Shown here: positions 1 through 8,266 of the stretch, piece by piece
How positions within the stretch are numbered: the first letter of the stretch is position 1
Layout of the letters: each line of letters starts with the position of its first letter
NCBI GenBank assembly: GCA_002737445.1
Contig: NSIR01000002.1
Span: 152,573 to 216,572 of the forward strand
Reading direction: 5' to 3'
Source: Nitrosarchaeum sp.
GTDB lineage: Archaea; Thermoproteota; Nitrososphaeria; Nitrososphaerales; Nitrosopumilaceae
Length of the DNA stretch: 64,000 nt
The notes under the pieces: generated by a model
The model's database searches: none
Told to the model about the DNA's origin: nothing
What the model saw: the letters and a program-made list of their open reading frames with translations, nothing else
Made by a program: the position numbers and the translations under genes

Positions 1-341
1 TCACCGAATTTTTCAATTGGAAAAATTTGATAAATTATATCCACCACTTCACCACTAACAATTTCAACTGTCACAGTCAATTCTACTTCTTCATATCCTT
101 TAGCGTCTGGATCTTTCATATTCTGTTCTTTCCAACGATATGTTGCAAAAACTCTATCAGCATATGCATCCATTTCAAATGCTTTTTTTAGACCATCATG
201 AACTGATTTAATTTCCAAAGGATCATCTAATTTTATTGGTAATCGATATAATCCAAGTTTAAAACCATGTAATGGATACACACCACGTTTTGCAGTTGCA
301 GCCTCCATTGTCCAAACACGATCTTTTAAAAGTAATGACAT
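1..341 (-). CDS. Hypothetical protein, 3' end cut by window edge
   Basis: An open frame begins at an ATG whose first base is 341 and runs off the window after 113 codons. The visible part is soluble and mixed alpha/beta, with no signal peptide, membrane segment or cysteine cluster, and the start reads MSLLLKDRVWTMEAATAKRG. I do not recognise the family. A TATA-like element centred about 25 nt upstream supports this start as leaderless. It lies head-to-tail after the 378-689 gene on the same strand but probably has its own promoter. Confidence 0.7.
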   Translation of the reverse strand, partial: MSLLLKDRVWTMEAATAKRGVYPLHGFKLGLYRLPIKLDDPLEIKSVHDGLKKAFEMDAYADRVFATYRWKEQNMKDPDAKGYEEVELTVTVEIVSGEVVDIIYQIFPIEKFG

Positions 342-360
342 TTAGTTATAGTAAATACGA

Positions 361-370
361 TTTATTTAAA
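361..370 (-). promoter_or_regulatory. TATA-like promoter element
   Basis: On the minus strand this reads TTTAAATAAA, about 25 nt upstream of the ATG at 341. That spacing fits an archaeal TATA box driving a leaderless transcript. Confidence 0.45.
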
Positions 371-377
371 AAGGTTA

Positions 378-689
378 TCAGACATTATCCTCAGGACATG
401 TAAGTTCTCGAAGATCAACATATTTTTTCTCCATGATATCGGCATATTCAGATATTTTTTCAATGGTGAATAGATTTTTTGAGAAATACCAACGAATTGG
501 AACCCAATATCCAATTCCATCCATATCATGAATCATACCTTTATCAGCTTTGACATTTAATTTTTCATCAATTGACGTCTCCTTTACAGCCAGACCTCTT
601 TTAGTTTTATCTTCCAAAATAAAATCTGTATCAGCATCTTTAATAAAATAAAATGAGCCTTTCTTTAAAATAGGTAATTCTACTGACAA
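378..689 (-). CDS. Hypothetical protein, 103 aa
   Basis: This is a small soluble protein with no membrane segment and one cysteine near the C-terminus. It begins MSVELPILKKGSFYFIKDAD and contains an aromatic-rich centre (GYWVPIRWYF). I do not recognise the family. The ATG lies one base past the stop codon of the upstream rhodanese gene on the same strand, so the two are probably co-transcribed and translationally coupled. Any functional link to sulfur transfer is inference from position only. Confidence 0.7.
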   Translation of the reverse strand: MSVELPILKKGSFYFIKDADTDFILEDKTKRGLAVKETSIDEKLNVKADKGMIHDMDGIGYWVPIRWYFSKNLFTIEKISEYADIMEKKYVDLRELTCPEDNV

Positions 690-690
690 T

Positions 691-1554
691 TTATTTTTCT
701 ACGGGATTGCCAATCATGTTACCCCATTCAGTCCAGGAACCATCATAATTTCTAACTTTTGAATAACCAAGTAAATATTTTAAAACAAACCAGCTATGAG
801 AGGAACGCTCTCCAATTCTACAATAACAAATAACATCCTTATCTGATGTCACACCTTTTGATTCATAATTTTGTTTAATTTCTTCAACAGTCTTGAATGT
901 TCCATCAGCATCATTAACTGCAGTTGCCCACGGAATATTATTGGCTTTTGGAATATGTCCACCTCGTTGTGCATGTTCCATAGGATATTCTGGAGGTGCA
1001 GTAATTTCACCTGAGAATTCTTTTGGTGATCGCACATCAACCATCACAGTATCTTCTCGTCCTAATGATCTAACAACATCAAAGAGATAAGCTCGTAGTC
1101 CTTCATCTGGTGGTTGAGCTTTGTATGTAGTTGATGCAAATGATGGTTCATCTGTAGTGTATTCTTTATTTTCCAATTCCCATTTTTTTCTACCACCGTT
1201 CATAATTTTTAAATTTTCATGACCATAGTATTTGAAAACCCAAAAAACAAATGCTGCAAACCAATTATTAAAATCACCATAAAGAATTACTTCAGTATCT
1301 TCACGAATACCATTTTTAGCCATTAATGTTTCAAATTGTTTTTTACTAATTATGTCTCGAGTTAGAGCATCATTGATATCACGCTTCCACCAAATTAGAC
1401 TTGCTCCCTTAATGTGTCCTTTTTGATATGCATTAACAGGATCATAATCAACTTCAACTAATTTTACATTATCAGTTGGAGGATTTTTTGAGACCCATTC
1501 AGTATCTATTAAAACTTCGGGATGTGCATAGTCCATATTATTTATAAATCTCAT
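691..1554 (-). CDS. Thiosulfate/3-mercaptopyruvate sulfurtransferase (double rhodanese)
   Basis: The 287-residue length is standard for tandem-rhodanese sulfurtransferases, which move sulfane sulfur from thiosulfate or mercaptopyruvate to an acceptor through a persulfide on a cysteine. The C-terminal domain carries the active loop CRIGERS with the catalytic Cys near residue 245, followed by the usual NYDGSWTEWG segment. The N-terminal domain has ILYGDFNNW where a catalytic loop would sit and no Cys, as expected for the inactive half. An alternative start is Met7. A second paralogue lies at 2896-3654, on the far side of the NAD kinase and NOB1 genes. Substrate preference cannot be read from sequence. 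Confidence 0.93.
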   Translation of the reverse strand: MRFINNMDYAHPEVLIDTEWVSKNPPTDNVKLVEVDYDPVNAYQKGHIKGASLIWWKRDINDALTRDIISKKQFETLMAKNGIREDTEVILYGDFNNWFAAFVFWVFKYYGHENLKIMNGGRKKWELENKEYTTDEPSFASTTYKAQPPDEGLRAYLFDVVRSLGREDTVMVDVRSPKEFSGEITAPPEYPMEHAQRGGHIPKANNIPWATAVNDADGTFKTVEEIKQNYESKGVTSDKDVICYCRIGERSSHSWFVLKYLLGYSKVRNYDGSWTEWGNMIGNPVEK

Positions 1555-1593
1555 ACATACTTAATTGTTTTTACAGCAATAAAATAAAAATAT

Positions 1594-1604
1594 CTTTTTA
1601 TCTA
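1594..1604 (+). promoter_or_regulatory. TATA-like promoter of NAD kinase
   Basis: CTTTTTATCTA is centred about 27 nt upstream of the TTG start at 1626, consistent with a leaderless transcript. The divergent rhodanese gene (start 1554) probably uses the neighbouring A/T-rich block near 1581-1590. Confidence 0.45.
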
Positions 1605-1625
1605 AATGCGATTCTGTAGAATTAG

Positions 1626-2441
1626 TTGAAACTTCAAAAAGTTGCAGTCGTAAGTAAAGTAGGTTCAAAAGAGTCAGAAGATGCAGCAAAAATTATCACA
1701 AAAAAATTTTTAGCAAAAAAATCAACAGTCTTTACAATTTCACCCATACAAGTGGAGGGTGCAAAAAAAGTAGAGACTTTGGAGGAATTAAAAAAAGAAA
1801 AATTAGATCTAGTTGTTACTTTGGGAGGAGACGGAACAACTCTTAGAGTTTTTAGATATCTTGAAAATGATACTCCAATTCTAACAATTAATGTAGGCGG
1901 AAATAGAGGCATATTATCAGAAATAACTATTGACGAGATAGATGATGCGATTGAAAAAATATTAAAAGGAAAATTCTTTTTAGATAAACGTAGTAGAGTT
2001 GTGGCATCATGTGCAGGAGTAGAGTATCCACCAGCATTAAATGAAATTTATATTTGTAGAAAAAATCTTACAAAAACCGCAGAAATTGAGATTAAATTTC
2101 AAAACGACACAGTCAAGCAAAAAATGGATGGAGTCATAATTGCTACTCCTAGTGGCTCAACTGGACACTCTTTTTCTTTAGGCGGTCCAATTCTTCATGA
2201 AAGTCTAAATGTGTTAATCATTACACCGGTTGCACCAGTATATAGATTGGAATCAATCGTGGTGCCAGATGAAAAAATTGAAATAACATCATCACATGAC
2301 TGTAGTATAGTTATGGATGCACAGGTAGTAAAATCAGTAGGTTACGGTGAACCTATAATTATAAAAAAATATAGAACCCCAGCAGTCTTTGTAAGATTGA
2401 AGAAGCGTGGATTAAGACAAATGAGTAAACTTGGATTTTAG
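1626..2441 (+). CDS. nadK: NAD(+) kinase
   Basis: The product phosphorylates NAD to NADP. It has the family's GGDGT motif (residues 67-71), a conserved Asn-Glu pair (139-140) and the glycine/serine-rich ATPSGSTGHSFSLGGP segment (about 173-188). At 271 residues it is typical of archaeal NAD kinases. The start is TTG; no ATG precedes the conserved N-terminal beta strand KVAVVSK, and a TATA element lies about 27 nt upstream. It overlaps the NOB1 gene by 11 bp, so the two form a translationally coupled pair. Confidence 0.95.
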   Translation: MKLQKVAVVSKVGSKESEDAAKIITKKFLAKKSTVFTISPIQVEGAKKVETLEELKKEKLDLVVTLGGDGTTLRVFRYLENDTPILTINVGGNRGILSEITIDEIDDAIEKILKGKFFLDKRSRVVASCAGVEYPPALNEIYICRKNLTKTAEIEIKFQNDTVKQKMDGVIIATPSGSTGHSFSLGGPILHESLNVLIITPVAPVYRLESIVVPDEKIEITSSHDCSIVMDAQVVKSVGYGEPIIIKKYRTPAVFVRLKKRGLRQMSKLGF

Positions 2442-2937
2442 AATATTAGACGCTAGTGCATTTTATGCAGGAGTTCCATTCGGTTCCGCAAATGATTGTT
2501 ATACAACATCACTTGTCTATGAAGAAATAAAACATATCAAAAAAGATCAAAACGTGCTAGGGACACTGCTAGCAACGAATCGATTAAAAATAATGGATCC
2601 AGATAAAGAATCAACAGACCTAGCCATAGCGGCTGCTAAAGATACGGGTGATTTTCCACAATTATCAAAACAAGATATTTCAATAATTGCATTATGCATT
2701 AATCTTAAAGGTGAAATTATTTCAGACGATTTTGCAATTACAAATGTTGCAAAAACTATAGGATTGAAAATATCACCAATAATGACAAGTACTTTTCAAG
2801 ACGTAGGAAAATGGATTCATTATTGCCCAGGTTGTCGTACTAATCATACGATTGGAAAAGAGTGCCCAATTTGTGGCACTCCACTAAAAAGAAAATTACT
2901 CAAGGGGCAACCGTCGACCATACCAATCAACAAATGA
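2431..2937 (+). CDS. nob1: NOB1-type endonuclease (PIN domain plus zinc ribbon)
   Basis: NOB1 trims the 3' end of the 16S rRNA precursor during small-subunit maturation. The N-terminal PIN domain starts with the acidic motif ILDASAF (Asp7) and has further acidic residues at Asp82 and Asp99/100. A C-terminal zinc ribbon has Cys132, 135, 145 and 148. The 168-residue length fits archaeal NOB1. The TTG start lies inside the end of the NAD kinase gene. Its last 42 bp overlap the convergent rhodanese gene on the other strand. Confidence 0.92.
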   Translation: MDFRILDASAFYAGVPFGSANDCYTTSLVYEEIKHIKKDQNVLGTLLATNRLKIMDPDKESTDLAIAAAKDTGDFPQLSKQDISIIALCINLKGEIISDDFAITNVAKTIGLKISPIMTSTFQDVGKWIHYCPGCRTNHTIGKECPICGTPLKRKLLKGQPSTIPINK

Positions 2938-3654
2938 TCCGTCATACAATTTGATATTTGTATAACCTGCAATTTTTAACTGTAAAAATAAGCTAGATGC
3001 CCTATGACCATGCATACAGTAACAAACAATTTCTTTATCTTTAGAAATATGATTTTGAGAAAATAAATTTTCTAAAAAATCTTTGTCTTGAAATAATTTA
3101 CCACCATAAGAAATTCCCTCAGTAAATGGAATTAATTTTGAATTTGGCAAGTGTCCACCCATGAATTCTTGAGGCGTTCTTGCATCTAAAATTACAAAAT
3201 TATTTAAATTTTCTTGCAGTAAGACGGATTCTATTCTAATTCCAGAATTAATTTTTGGAATAAAACTAGTTAGTTCTGCAGCAAATGTTCCTTTCTTCAA
3301 GTCAAATCCATTTTTTTGTAAATCAAAAATATTTGCATCAAGTAAACATATTTTTTCATGTCCAAAATATAGAAATGTCCACGCAATTCGAGCGGCTGAC
3401 GGATCCATTGATTCGCCAATAAGAACAACAGTTTTAGAGTCATCAATGCCAAGTGAACTAAAAAGTTCAGTTATTTTTTTTTCATCTGCAACTAAATTTG
3501 CACCATATTGATCAAACTGTATAACTTGTTCAATAGATAGTGATTGAGATTTTGAAATATGGCCGTACAGAAACATTGTTTTAGGTCGTGTATCTAAAAT
3601 TACAATATCAGGATCATCCAAATGATCTTTTAGCCAATCTATAGAAATTAACAT
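2896..3654 (-). CDS. Second double-domain rhodanese sulfurtransferase
   Basis: At 252 residues it is shorter than the paralogue at 691-1554. The C-terminal domain carries the loop CMHGHRAS with the presumed catalytic Cys213. The N-terminal domain has VVLIGESMDPSAAR at the equivalent loop and no catalytic Cys. The active loop differs from the first paralogue (His-rich instead of Arg/Glu), which suggests a different sulfur donor or acceptor, but that is inference. Its 3' end overlaps the end of NOB1 by 42 bp in convergent orientation. Confidence 0.9.
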   Translation of the reverse strand: MLISIDWLKDHLDDPDIVILDTRPKTMFLYGHISKSQSLSIEQVIQFDQYGANLVADEKKITELFSSLGIDDSKTVVLIGESMDPSAARIAWTFLYFGHEKICLLDANIFDLQKNGFDLKKGTFAAELTSFIPKINSGIRIESVLLQENLNNFVILDARTPQEFMGGHLPNSKLIPFTEGISYGGKLFQDKDFLENLFSQNHISKDKEIVCYCMHGHRASSLFLQLKIAGYTNIKLYDGSFVDWYGRRLPLE

Positions 3655-3675
3655 AATGAATACAAATTTTTCAAA

Positions 3676-4368
3676 TTATTTATTGATATCATGTAATGTT
3701 TTCTGATTGGATTTTTTAAGATATTTACTTTTAGATTCAAGTACATTTTTTATTTTTTTAGATCTAGCTTCTCCAAGTCCTTCAACTTTTGCAAGTTCAG
3801 AAGTTGTTGCAGTGAAAACTTTGATTGGAGTACCAAATTTTTCAAGCATCCTAACAGCAAATTTTTCACCGATTCCAGGCAAACTGCAAAGAGTAGATAA
3901 TTGTTGTTTCTCTAAATCATTTGATTTTTTTATTTTTTTAAGATAAGGACCTTGTATGGATTCATTTTGAGAACAAAGCGAAACAAGTAATTTTGCAGTA
4001 TGCGATGCATTTGGAGTTGGAATTAGTGGAATTTTAAATTCAGATACAACTTTGGAAAGAGCACCATAAAAAATCATAGGATTGTCAGTAATTTCCTCAA
4101 TTTCATCTACATTTCCTTCAATGACCACTATTGGAAATTGAAAGTTTTCTTTTAGTCTAGTACATTGATCATAAAGCCTGCCATCAAAAATCGAAGAAAG
4201 TAAATCACGAATACTTTTTCGCTCTACAACCGTTTCAGGCGCTACAATGTAATCACCTATTGGTAATGTTTTCATTTCAAGATTAATGCCAACTGATTTT
4301 AGTAAATCAGGAATTCCACTCTTGCGTTCACGTTCATCCACAATAATTCGTAAATTTTCTAATTTCAC
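3676..4368 (-). CDS. xpf: XPF/ERCC4-family structure-specific endonuclease (short type)
   Basis: It cuts 3'-flap or fork DNA in repair. The ERCC4 nuclease core is at the N-terminus, with GDY (38-40) and the signature VERK (48-51), followed by a tandem helix-hairpin-helix region from about residue 157 (LCSLPGIGEKFAVRML and VEGLGEARSKKI). The helicase half found in euryarchaeal Hef is absent, so this is the short crenarchaeal/thaumarchaeal architecture, which normally works with PCNA. I did not see a clear PCNA-binding motif at the C-terminus. It lies 45 bp downstream of prefoldin beta on the same strand. Confidence 0.93.
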   Translation of the reverse strand: MKLENLRIIVDERERKSGIPDLLKSVGINLEMKTLPIGDYIVAPETVVERKSIRDLLSSIFDGRLYDQCTRLKENFQFPIVVIEGNVDEIEEITDNPMIFYGALSKVVSEFKIPLIPTPNASHTAKLLVSLCSQNESIQGPYLKKIKKSNDLEKQQLSTLCSLPGIGEKFAVRMLEKFGTPIKVFTATTSELAKVEGLGEARSKKIKNVLESKSKYLKKSNQKTLHDINK

Positions 4369-4413
4369 AAATATAATTTTATGAATTTGTTAATATCTTT
4401 TTGAATTAGTAGA

Positions 4414-4821
4414 TTATTTTCTAGGATTATCATCAGATGGTGGGGCTTTTGATATTTGTGCACTATTAGGTGCCGGACCTCTCATCATTTCGGTGATTTT
4501 TGCTTCTTGCTCTTTTAAAGACTCTTTAATTCTAGATTCCTGTTTTTCAAGAACAGCGGAACGAGTTTTTGCCATTTCTTTGCGTTCCTCCAATTCAGTA
4601 ATTACTTCTTGTTTAGTAGATTTTATCAAAATTGAACCAGCATGTTTGTAAACATTGTCTTCATCTGCCGCTTTTTTTAATTCCTCAAGTGCTTTTTCAG
4701 TTTCAAGTTTTTCCATTTCAAGATGTTGTTTTTGTGTCATGATAGATTCAAGATTTTGTTGAGATTGTTGCATTTTCATGAGTTGCTCTTGAAGCCATGG
4801 AGGCATTTGTGCAGATGACAT
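4414..4821 (-). CDS. pfdB: Prefoldin beta subunit
   Basis: Prefoldin is a hexameric jellyfish-shaped chaperone that passes unfolded proteins to the thermosome. Two long heptad-rich helices (about residues 8-50 and 73-110) flank the conserved beta hairpin VYKHAGSILIKSTKQEV. An unusual Pro/Ser-rich tail of about 20 residues follows the second helix. The gene is the last of the exosome/ribosome superoperon, its usual archaeal place. The alpha subunit is encoded separately at 33250-33675. Confidence 0.93.
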   Translation of the reverse strand: MSSAQMPPWLQEQLMKMQQSQQNLESIMTQKQHLEMEKLETEKALEELKKAADEDNVYKHAGSILIKSTKQEVITELEERKEMAKTRSAVLEKQESRIKESLKEQEAKITEMMRGPAPNSAQISKAPPSDDNPRK

Positions 4822-4845
4822 GTTAGTAAGACATTTCAGATTTCA

Positions 4846-5088
4846 TTATATCTTTACCGATTCAATTGAATCATAGCTTGCCTGAATTAATCTCAAAGTT
4901 GAATTTAAATTTGCACGTAATTGTGATAGATGTACAGAATCTATAGAAATTATGATTTCTTTATTTAATGAAATATTTGTTTTAGTTGGATTATCTGGAT
5001 AAAAATCATTATCAGTTTTTATTGAATCAAAAATTGCTTTAGTTTTTTCGTTTGCGTCAACTGTTATTTTTGCATTAAAGTTTGACAT
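4846..5088 (-). CDS. pcc1: Pcc1-like KEOPS subunit
   Basis: KEOPS makes the t6A37 modification of tRNAs, and Pcc1 is its small dimerising subunit. The 80-residue product has the Pcc1 pattern: an N-terminal strand, acidic mid-section, a strand followed by SVHLSQLRANLNSTLRLIQ, and a short end. Tandem ATGs lie at 5091 and 5088; I use the second. A longer frame reaches 5148 but would sit mostly inside eL43. The start overlaps the end of eL43 by about 14 bp. Pcc1 after the eL43 gene is a recurrent archaeal arrangement. Similarity is weak because the family diverges fast. Confidence 0.75.
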   Translation of the reverse strand: MSNFNAKITVDANEKTKAIFDSIKTDNDFYPDNPTKTNISLNKEIIISIDSVHLSQLRANLNSTLRLIQASYDSIESVKI

Positions 5089-5284
5089 CATATGCCGTTC
5101 CAGCAACTTTGTACTCACATTTCTTACAAGACCAAATGCCAACTGCATCTCTAGTAAATTGTTGAGAACCGCATTCAGGACAAGTTCTTTTTTCTTTTAA
5201 TTGATAATGAATTTTTGCGTATTGTTTTCTAATTTTGATACCGTAACGTGCACCTAAACCTTTTAGTGATTTTTGTTTAGCCAT
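5075..5284 (-). CDS. rpl37ae: Ribosomal protein eL43 (L37Ae)
   Basis: This large-subunit protein folds around one zinc ion. The 69 residues contain a basic N-terminal arm (KGLGARYGIKIRKQY) and a zinc ribbon with Cys35, 38, 53 and 56. It lies one base after Rrp42, as in other archaeal exosome superoperons, and overlaps the Pcc1 start downstream. Confidence 0.96.
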   Translation of the reverse strand: MAKQKSLKGLGARYGIKIRKQYAKIHYQLKEKRTCPECGSQQFTRDAVGIWSCKKCEYKVAGTAYDVKL

Positions 5285-5285
5285 T

Positions 5286-6104
5286 TTATTTTCCTCCCTT
5301 TGTTGCTTGTTTTAACTTTTCTCTTATTGTTGCACCAACTTTAACAGATAATTCACCACACTTGATAATCTCCTCAAATGAAAATCCATTTGAACCTCCT
5401 TTTTGTAATGCACAAATATTTCCATTAGAATCAGTAGTTATTGTGATTCGGGCATCCATGCTATTCCATTCATCGCCATTTGGATCAACAATTATGTAAT
5501 TTCCAATTTTACCCATTGTGACAGATACTGGAATAGTATTAGTTGGAAGAGTAGATTCACCACCTTCAACTAAAGTTGGCACATCATCTTTCATTTCCCA
5601 TTTAGGAGTTTTTGAAGAAAGCACGGCAGCTGTTGCAGCATATGAACATGCATCAAACAAATTTCCATCATAATCTACAACAACGTTATCTGCAAAGACA
5701 CCAATTACTGATTTATTTTTTAAAATTACTAGTTTAGAGAGATCAATCATGTGACTTTCTCTAATACCTCTATCAACGACTCTGGCTAATTCAATTACAT
5801 CTGGTCCAGGAGGTCCAGTTTCTACACTTGGATGAGAAAGTGGTAATAATTCAGCTGTGCAAATAAAAATACCCTTATCACCCATGTCTGGAAAAGGTCT
5901 ATCTGGTTGAATTTTAACACCACAGATAACTTCGGTTTCACCCAGTCTTACACGGGCAGAACCATTTGCCTTTGGAATTGCATTTATTTCAATAACAAGT
6001 GGTCTGTGTTCATCTAGTGAACGTCCATCAATTCTTTTTCCTTGTTCTAATAATTCAATAATTTGAGATTTCTTTAATTCATCTATTACAGTTGTAGATG
6101 CCAT
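5286..6104 (-). CDS. rrp42: Exosome subunit Rrp42
   Basis: An RNase PH-fold protein that alternates with Rrp41 in the hexameric ring of the archaeal exosome, which degrades and tails RNA. The 272 residues carry the usual N-terminal helix followed by GKRIDGRSLDEHRPL, and the GETEVICGVK strand. Rrp42 is the structural, non-catalytic partner, contributing to RNA binding and activating Rrp41. It directly follows Rrp41 with no intergenic gap and precedes eL43 by one base. Confidence 0.96.
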   Translation of the reverse strand: MASTTVIDELKKSQIIELLEQGKRIDGRSLDEHRPLVIEINAIPKANGSARVRLGETEVICGVKIQPDRPFPDMGDKGIFICTAELLPLSHPSVETGPPGPDVIELARVVDRGIRESHMIDLSKLVILKNKSVIGVFADNVVVDYDGNLFDACSYAATAAVLSSKTPKWEMKDDVPTLVEGGESTLPTNTIPVSVTMGKIGNYIIVDPNGDEWNSMDARITITTDSNGNICALQKGGSNGFSFEEIIKCGELSVKVGATIREKLKQATKGGK

Positions 6105-6839
6105 TTATTTTTCTCCGTTTCCAAAATATTTATCATTCAATGCTTTCTTTTGTAATTCATATACAATTTTACATCCATGAATTCCAGTTTCCACACATTT
6201 TTTATATTCTGCAGGAGTCAAAACGCCATCTAATTGAAGTAAAGTAATTTTTTCAAGACTTGGCATATAACCAATTGGCATATCAGCTTGACCTGCTTGA
6301 TCTTCTTCATTATTAACATCAAGAATAATCGTGTCTGCAGCTTTACCTGCTGCACAAGATGCAACCATATCTCTCATTGGAATTCCGGCATCAGCAAGAG
6401 CTACAGAGGCTGCAGATAATGCAGCACAACGAGTTCCTCCATCAGCTTGAAGAACTTCAATAAATACATCAACTGCAGTTCTAGGAAATTTCTCCAACAT
6501 AACTGCAGGTTCTAATGCTTCTTTGATAACTTTGGAAATCTCAATTTCTCTTCTAGATGGAGCAGGATTTTTTCTCTCAGTTACAGAGAATGGTTCCATG
6601 TGGTATCTAACTCGTAAAATACCAGTATCCGTATTTGACATGTGTTTTGGATGTACATCACGTGGACCAAATACTCCAACTAAAATTTTATTATCACCAA
6701 ATTCAATGTAAGCAGATCCATCAGCGTTTTTTAGTCCGCCAGCTTTAATCATAATTCGTCTTGGTTCGTCTACTTTTCTGCCGTCACAACGAATTCCATT
6801 TTCATCTAGTAGAACTAGGGTTGAGTCTCTTCCGCCCAT
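6105..6839 (-). CDS. rrp41: Exosome catalytic subunit Rrp41
   Basis: This is the phosphorolytic 3'-5' exoribonuclease subunit. The 244 residues contain ENGIRCDGRKVDEPR near the N-terminus, the phosphate-binding GGTR (134-137) and the acidic pair Asp180/Asp186 in the catalytic region. These are the residues that Rrp42 lacks. The start ATG shares a base with the Rrp4 stop codon, and the stop abuts Rrp42, so Rrp4-Rrp41-Rrp42 are translated as a coupled unit. Confidence 0.96.
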   Translation of the reverse strand: MGGRDSTLVLLDENGIRCDGRKVDEPRRIMIKAGGLKNADGSAYIEFGDNKILVGVFGPRDVHPKHMSNTDTGILRVRYHMEPFSVTERKNPAPSRREIEISKVIKEALEPAVMLEKFPRTAVDVFIEVLQADGGTRCAALSAASVALADAGIPMRDMVASCAAGKAADTIILDVNNEEDQAGQADMPIGYMPSLEKITLLQLDGVLTPAEYKKCVETGIHGCKIVYELQKKALNDKYFGNGEK

Positions 6840-7519
6840 TACAATTCGCCTTTATATTCTAACATTTCTTTTATTTGCTCAGTCAAATTGGCAACATGTG
6901 CCTTTTCATCGACTAGTTGTATTGCTTTTTTAGCCTTTAATAATCCCTCGGGAGTATCACATGAAACCACTACCCAACCGTTTTGACCTATTGTGATTGC
7001 AGCACCAGTAGCCATTTCAATTATTTGAATCATAGATCCTTTTTTTCCAATTAAACGTGGAACTTTACTAGTAGAAATTTTGACCAAGTGCCCAGAGTCA
7101 ATTTTACCAAGATCTCTATCAGATATTGTAACAAGAGGATCTCGAGTTCTATCAAAATTAGCAATTCTGGCTGCAACGAGATCGCCTGTTTTTAATTTTG
7201 AAGAGAGTTCATCAGCGTGTGCAGAGAAATCTCTACCAAAAACATCTTGAGCTGGTAAAAATCCCACATAACAGGAATTGATATCCAGTTCCCAGGATAG
7301 TGATGTGTGTGAAATTATCTTACCAATTACAAGATCATCTATTTTTGGAATATATTTTCCAGTTAGCGGTATTACTTTAATTGAATCTTCGAAAATTTCT
7401 GAAATACCTATTACAGTTGAAATAATTTTATCACCTTCAAGGATCACATTTTGTTCAGGTCTGTAAGGGCCTGTCGTGATTACATCTCCAGGTATGACGT
7501 ATTTTCGTTTACTTTCCAT
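6839..7519 (-). CDS. rrp4: Exosome RNA-binding cap subunit Rrp4
   Basis: Rrp4 sits on top of the Rrp41/42 ring and feeds RNA into it. The order is an N-terminal domain (VIPGDVITTGPYRPE), a central S1 domain (about residues 60-140) and a KH domain with RLIGKKGSMIQIIE (about 155-170). The 226-residue length is typical. The gene shares its first base with the end of SBDS and its last with Rrp41. Confidence 0.95.
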   Translation of the reverse strand: MESKRKYVIPGDVITTGPYRPEQNVILEGDKIISTVIGISEIFEDSIKVIPLTGKYIPKIDDLVIGKIISHTSLSWELDINSCYVGFLPAQDVFGRDFSAHADELSSKLKTGDLVAARIANFDRTRDPLVTISDRDLGKIDSGHLVKISTSKVPRLIGKKGSMIQIIEMATGAAITIGQNGWVVVSCDTPEGLLKAKKAIQLVDEKAHVANLTEQIKEMLEYKGEL

Positions 7520-8205
7520 TACCTCATAACCTCAACTGTAGCAGAACCCTTTGTTATAGAACCCAGTCTATCAATCACGTTTGGCCTTGCTCCAGCGGGT
7601 ATTTCAAGTATTGCTTTTAAAGATCCATTATTTTGCCAATCTTCTTTTTTTAAAATTCCTACAGATTTCAAAACGGCATATGATTGAGATGCATACTGTG
7701 CAGGAATTATTATTTCAAGATCAATTATTTCAGATTTCATAGGGATTATGGAACGTAAATTTTCTACAATATCTTTTACTTGTTCATCCACACTTTTTTG
7801 TGGATCTATTGTAATTCTTCCATCCTTTAGTGCTTGTTCAATTCTAACTGGAGGGTGAGGTAAATGGGTTCTAGGATCAACGTATGTCTTGGCAATAAAA
7901 GAAACGATTTGTTTTCTCTTTTCATCAAGCATTTTACGTCTTTGTTCAGTGGTAAGATTGAGATCGCCTTTTGTAAGCATTATTTGGGCAATCTCATTGA
8001 CATCTTCAGTTTTGAAAGCTTTGAGTAACTTTTCAGATGAAGGCTTTGTGCCTTTATTGGAATCAGTATAGATTTCATCAGAAACCAATATTGCCGAGAT
8101 ATCTTTTTTCTTGCCAAGTTTAAAATCAAGCGCAGGATCAGGTTTTACCAAAATCTCAAATTTTTCCCCTTCATATGAATATCTAACCACAGTCACATCA
8201 GTCAT
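7519..8205 (-). CDS. sdo1: SBDS-family ribosome maturation protein
   Basis: This is the homologue of Shwachman-Bodian-Diamond syndrome protein, which helps release the anti-association factor from the large subunit. Three domains are visible: an N-terminal fold (TDVTVVRYSYEGEKFEI), a central helical domain with the conserved TYVDPRTHLPHPP, and a C-terminal ferredoxin-like domain. I chose the ATG at 8205 because it matches the usual family N-terminus and places a TATA element about 31 nt upstream. The frame extends seven codons further, to 8226. It heads the exosome superoperon and is divergent from Rpo3. Confidence 0.93.
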   Translation of the reverse strand: MTDVTVVRYSYEGEKFEILVKPDPALDFKLGKKKDISAILVSDEIYTDSNKGTKPSSEKLLKAFKTEDVNEIAQIMLTKGDLNLTTEQRRKMLDEKRKQIVSFIAKTYVDPRTHLPHPPVRIEQALKDGRITIDPQKSVDEQVKDIVENLRSIIPMKSEIIDLEIIIPAQYASQSYAVLKSVGILKKEDWQNNGSLKAILEIPAGARPNVIDRLGSITKGSATVEVMR

Positions 8206-8230
8206 TTCTGAAATATTGTATCCCAATTTG

Positions 8231-8244
8231 GTATTTATCTATAC
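8231..8244. promoter_or_regulatory. Shared divergent promoter between SBDS and Rpo3
   Basis: GTATTTATCTATAC is near-symmetric and lies midway (about 31 nt each way) between the SBDS ATG at 8205 and the Rpo3 GTG at 8267. It can serve as a TATA box on both strands. A second candidate for the minus strand lies at about 8257-8265. Confidence 0.4.
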
Positions 8245-8266
8245 GTAAAACCAGCTAGATTTTTAT

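Noticed and set aside
5089..5148. Longer start for Pcc1 at 5148
   Set aside because: It would lie almost wholly within eL43 in another frame and adds residues unlike the family; the ATG pair at 5088/5091 is the natural start.
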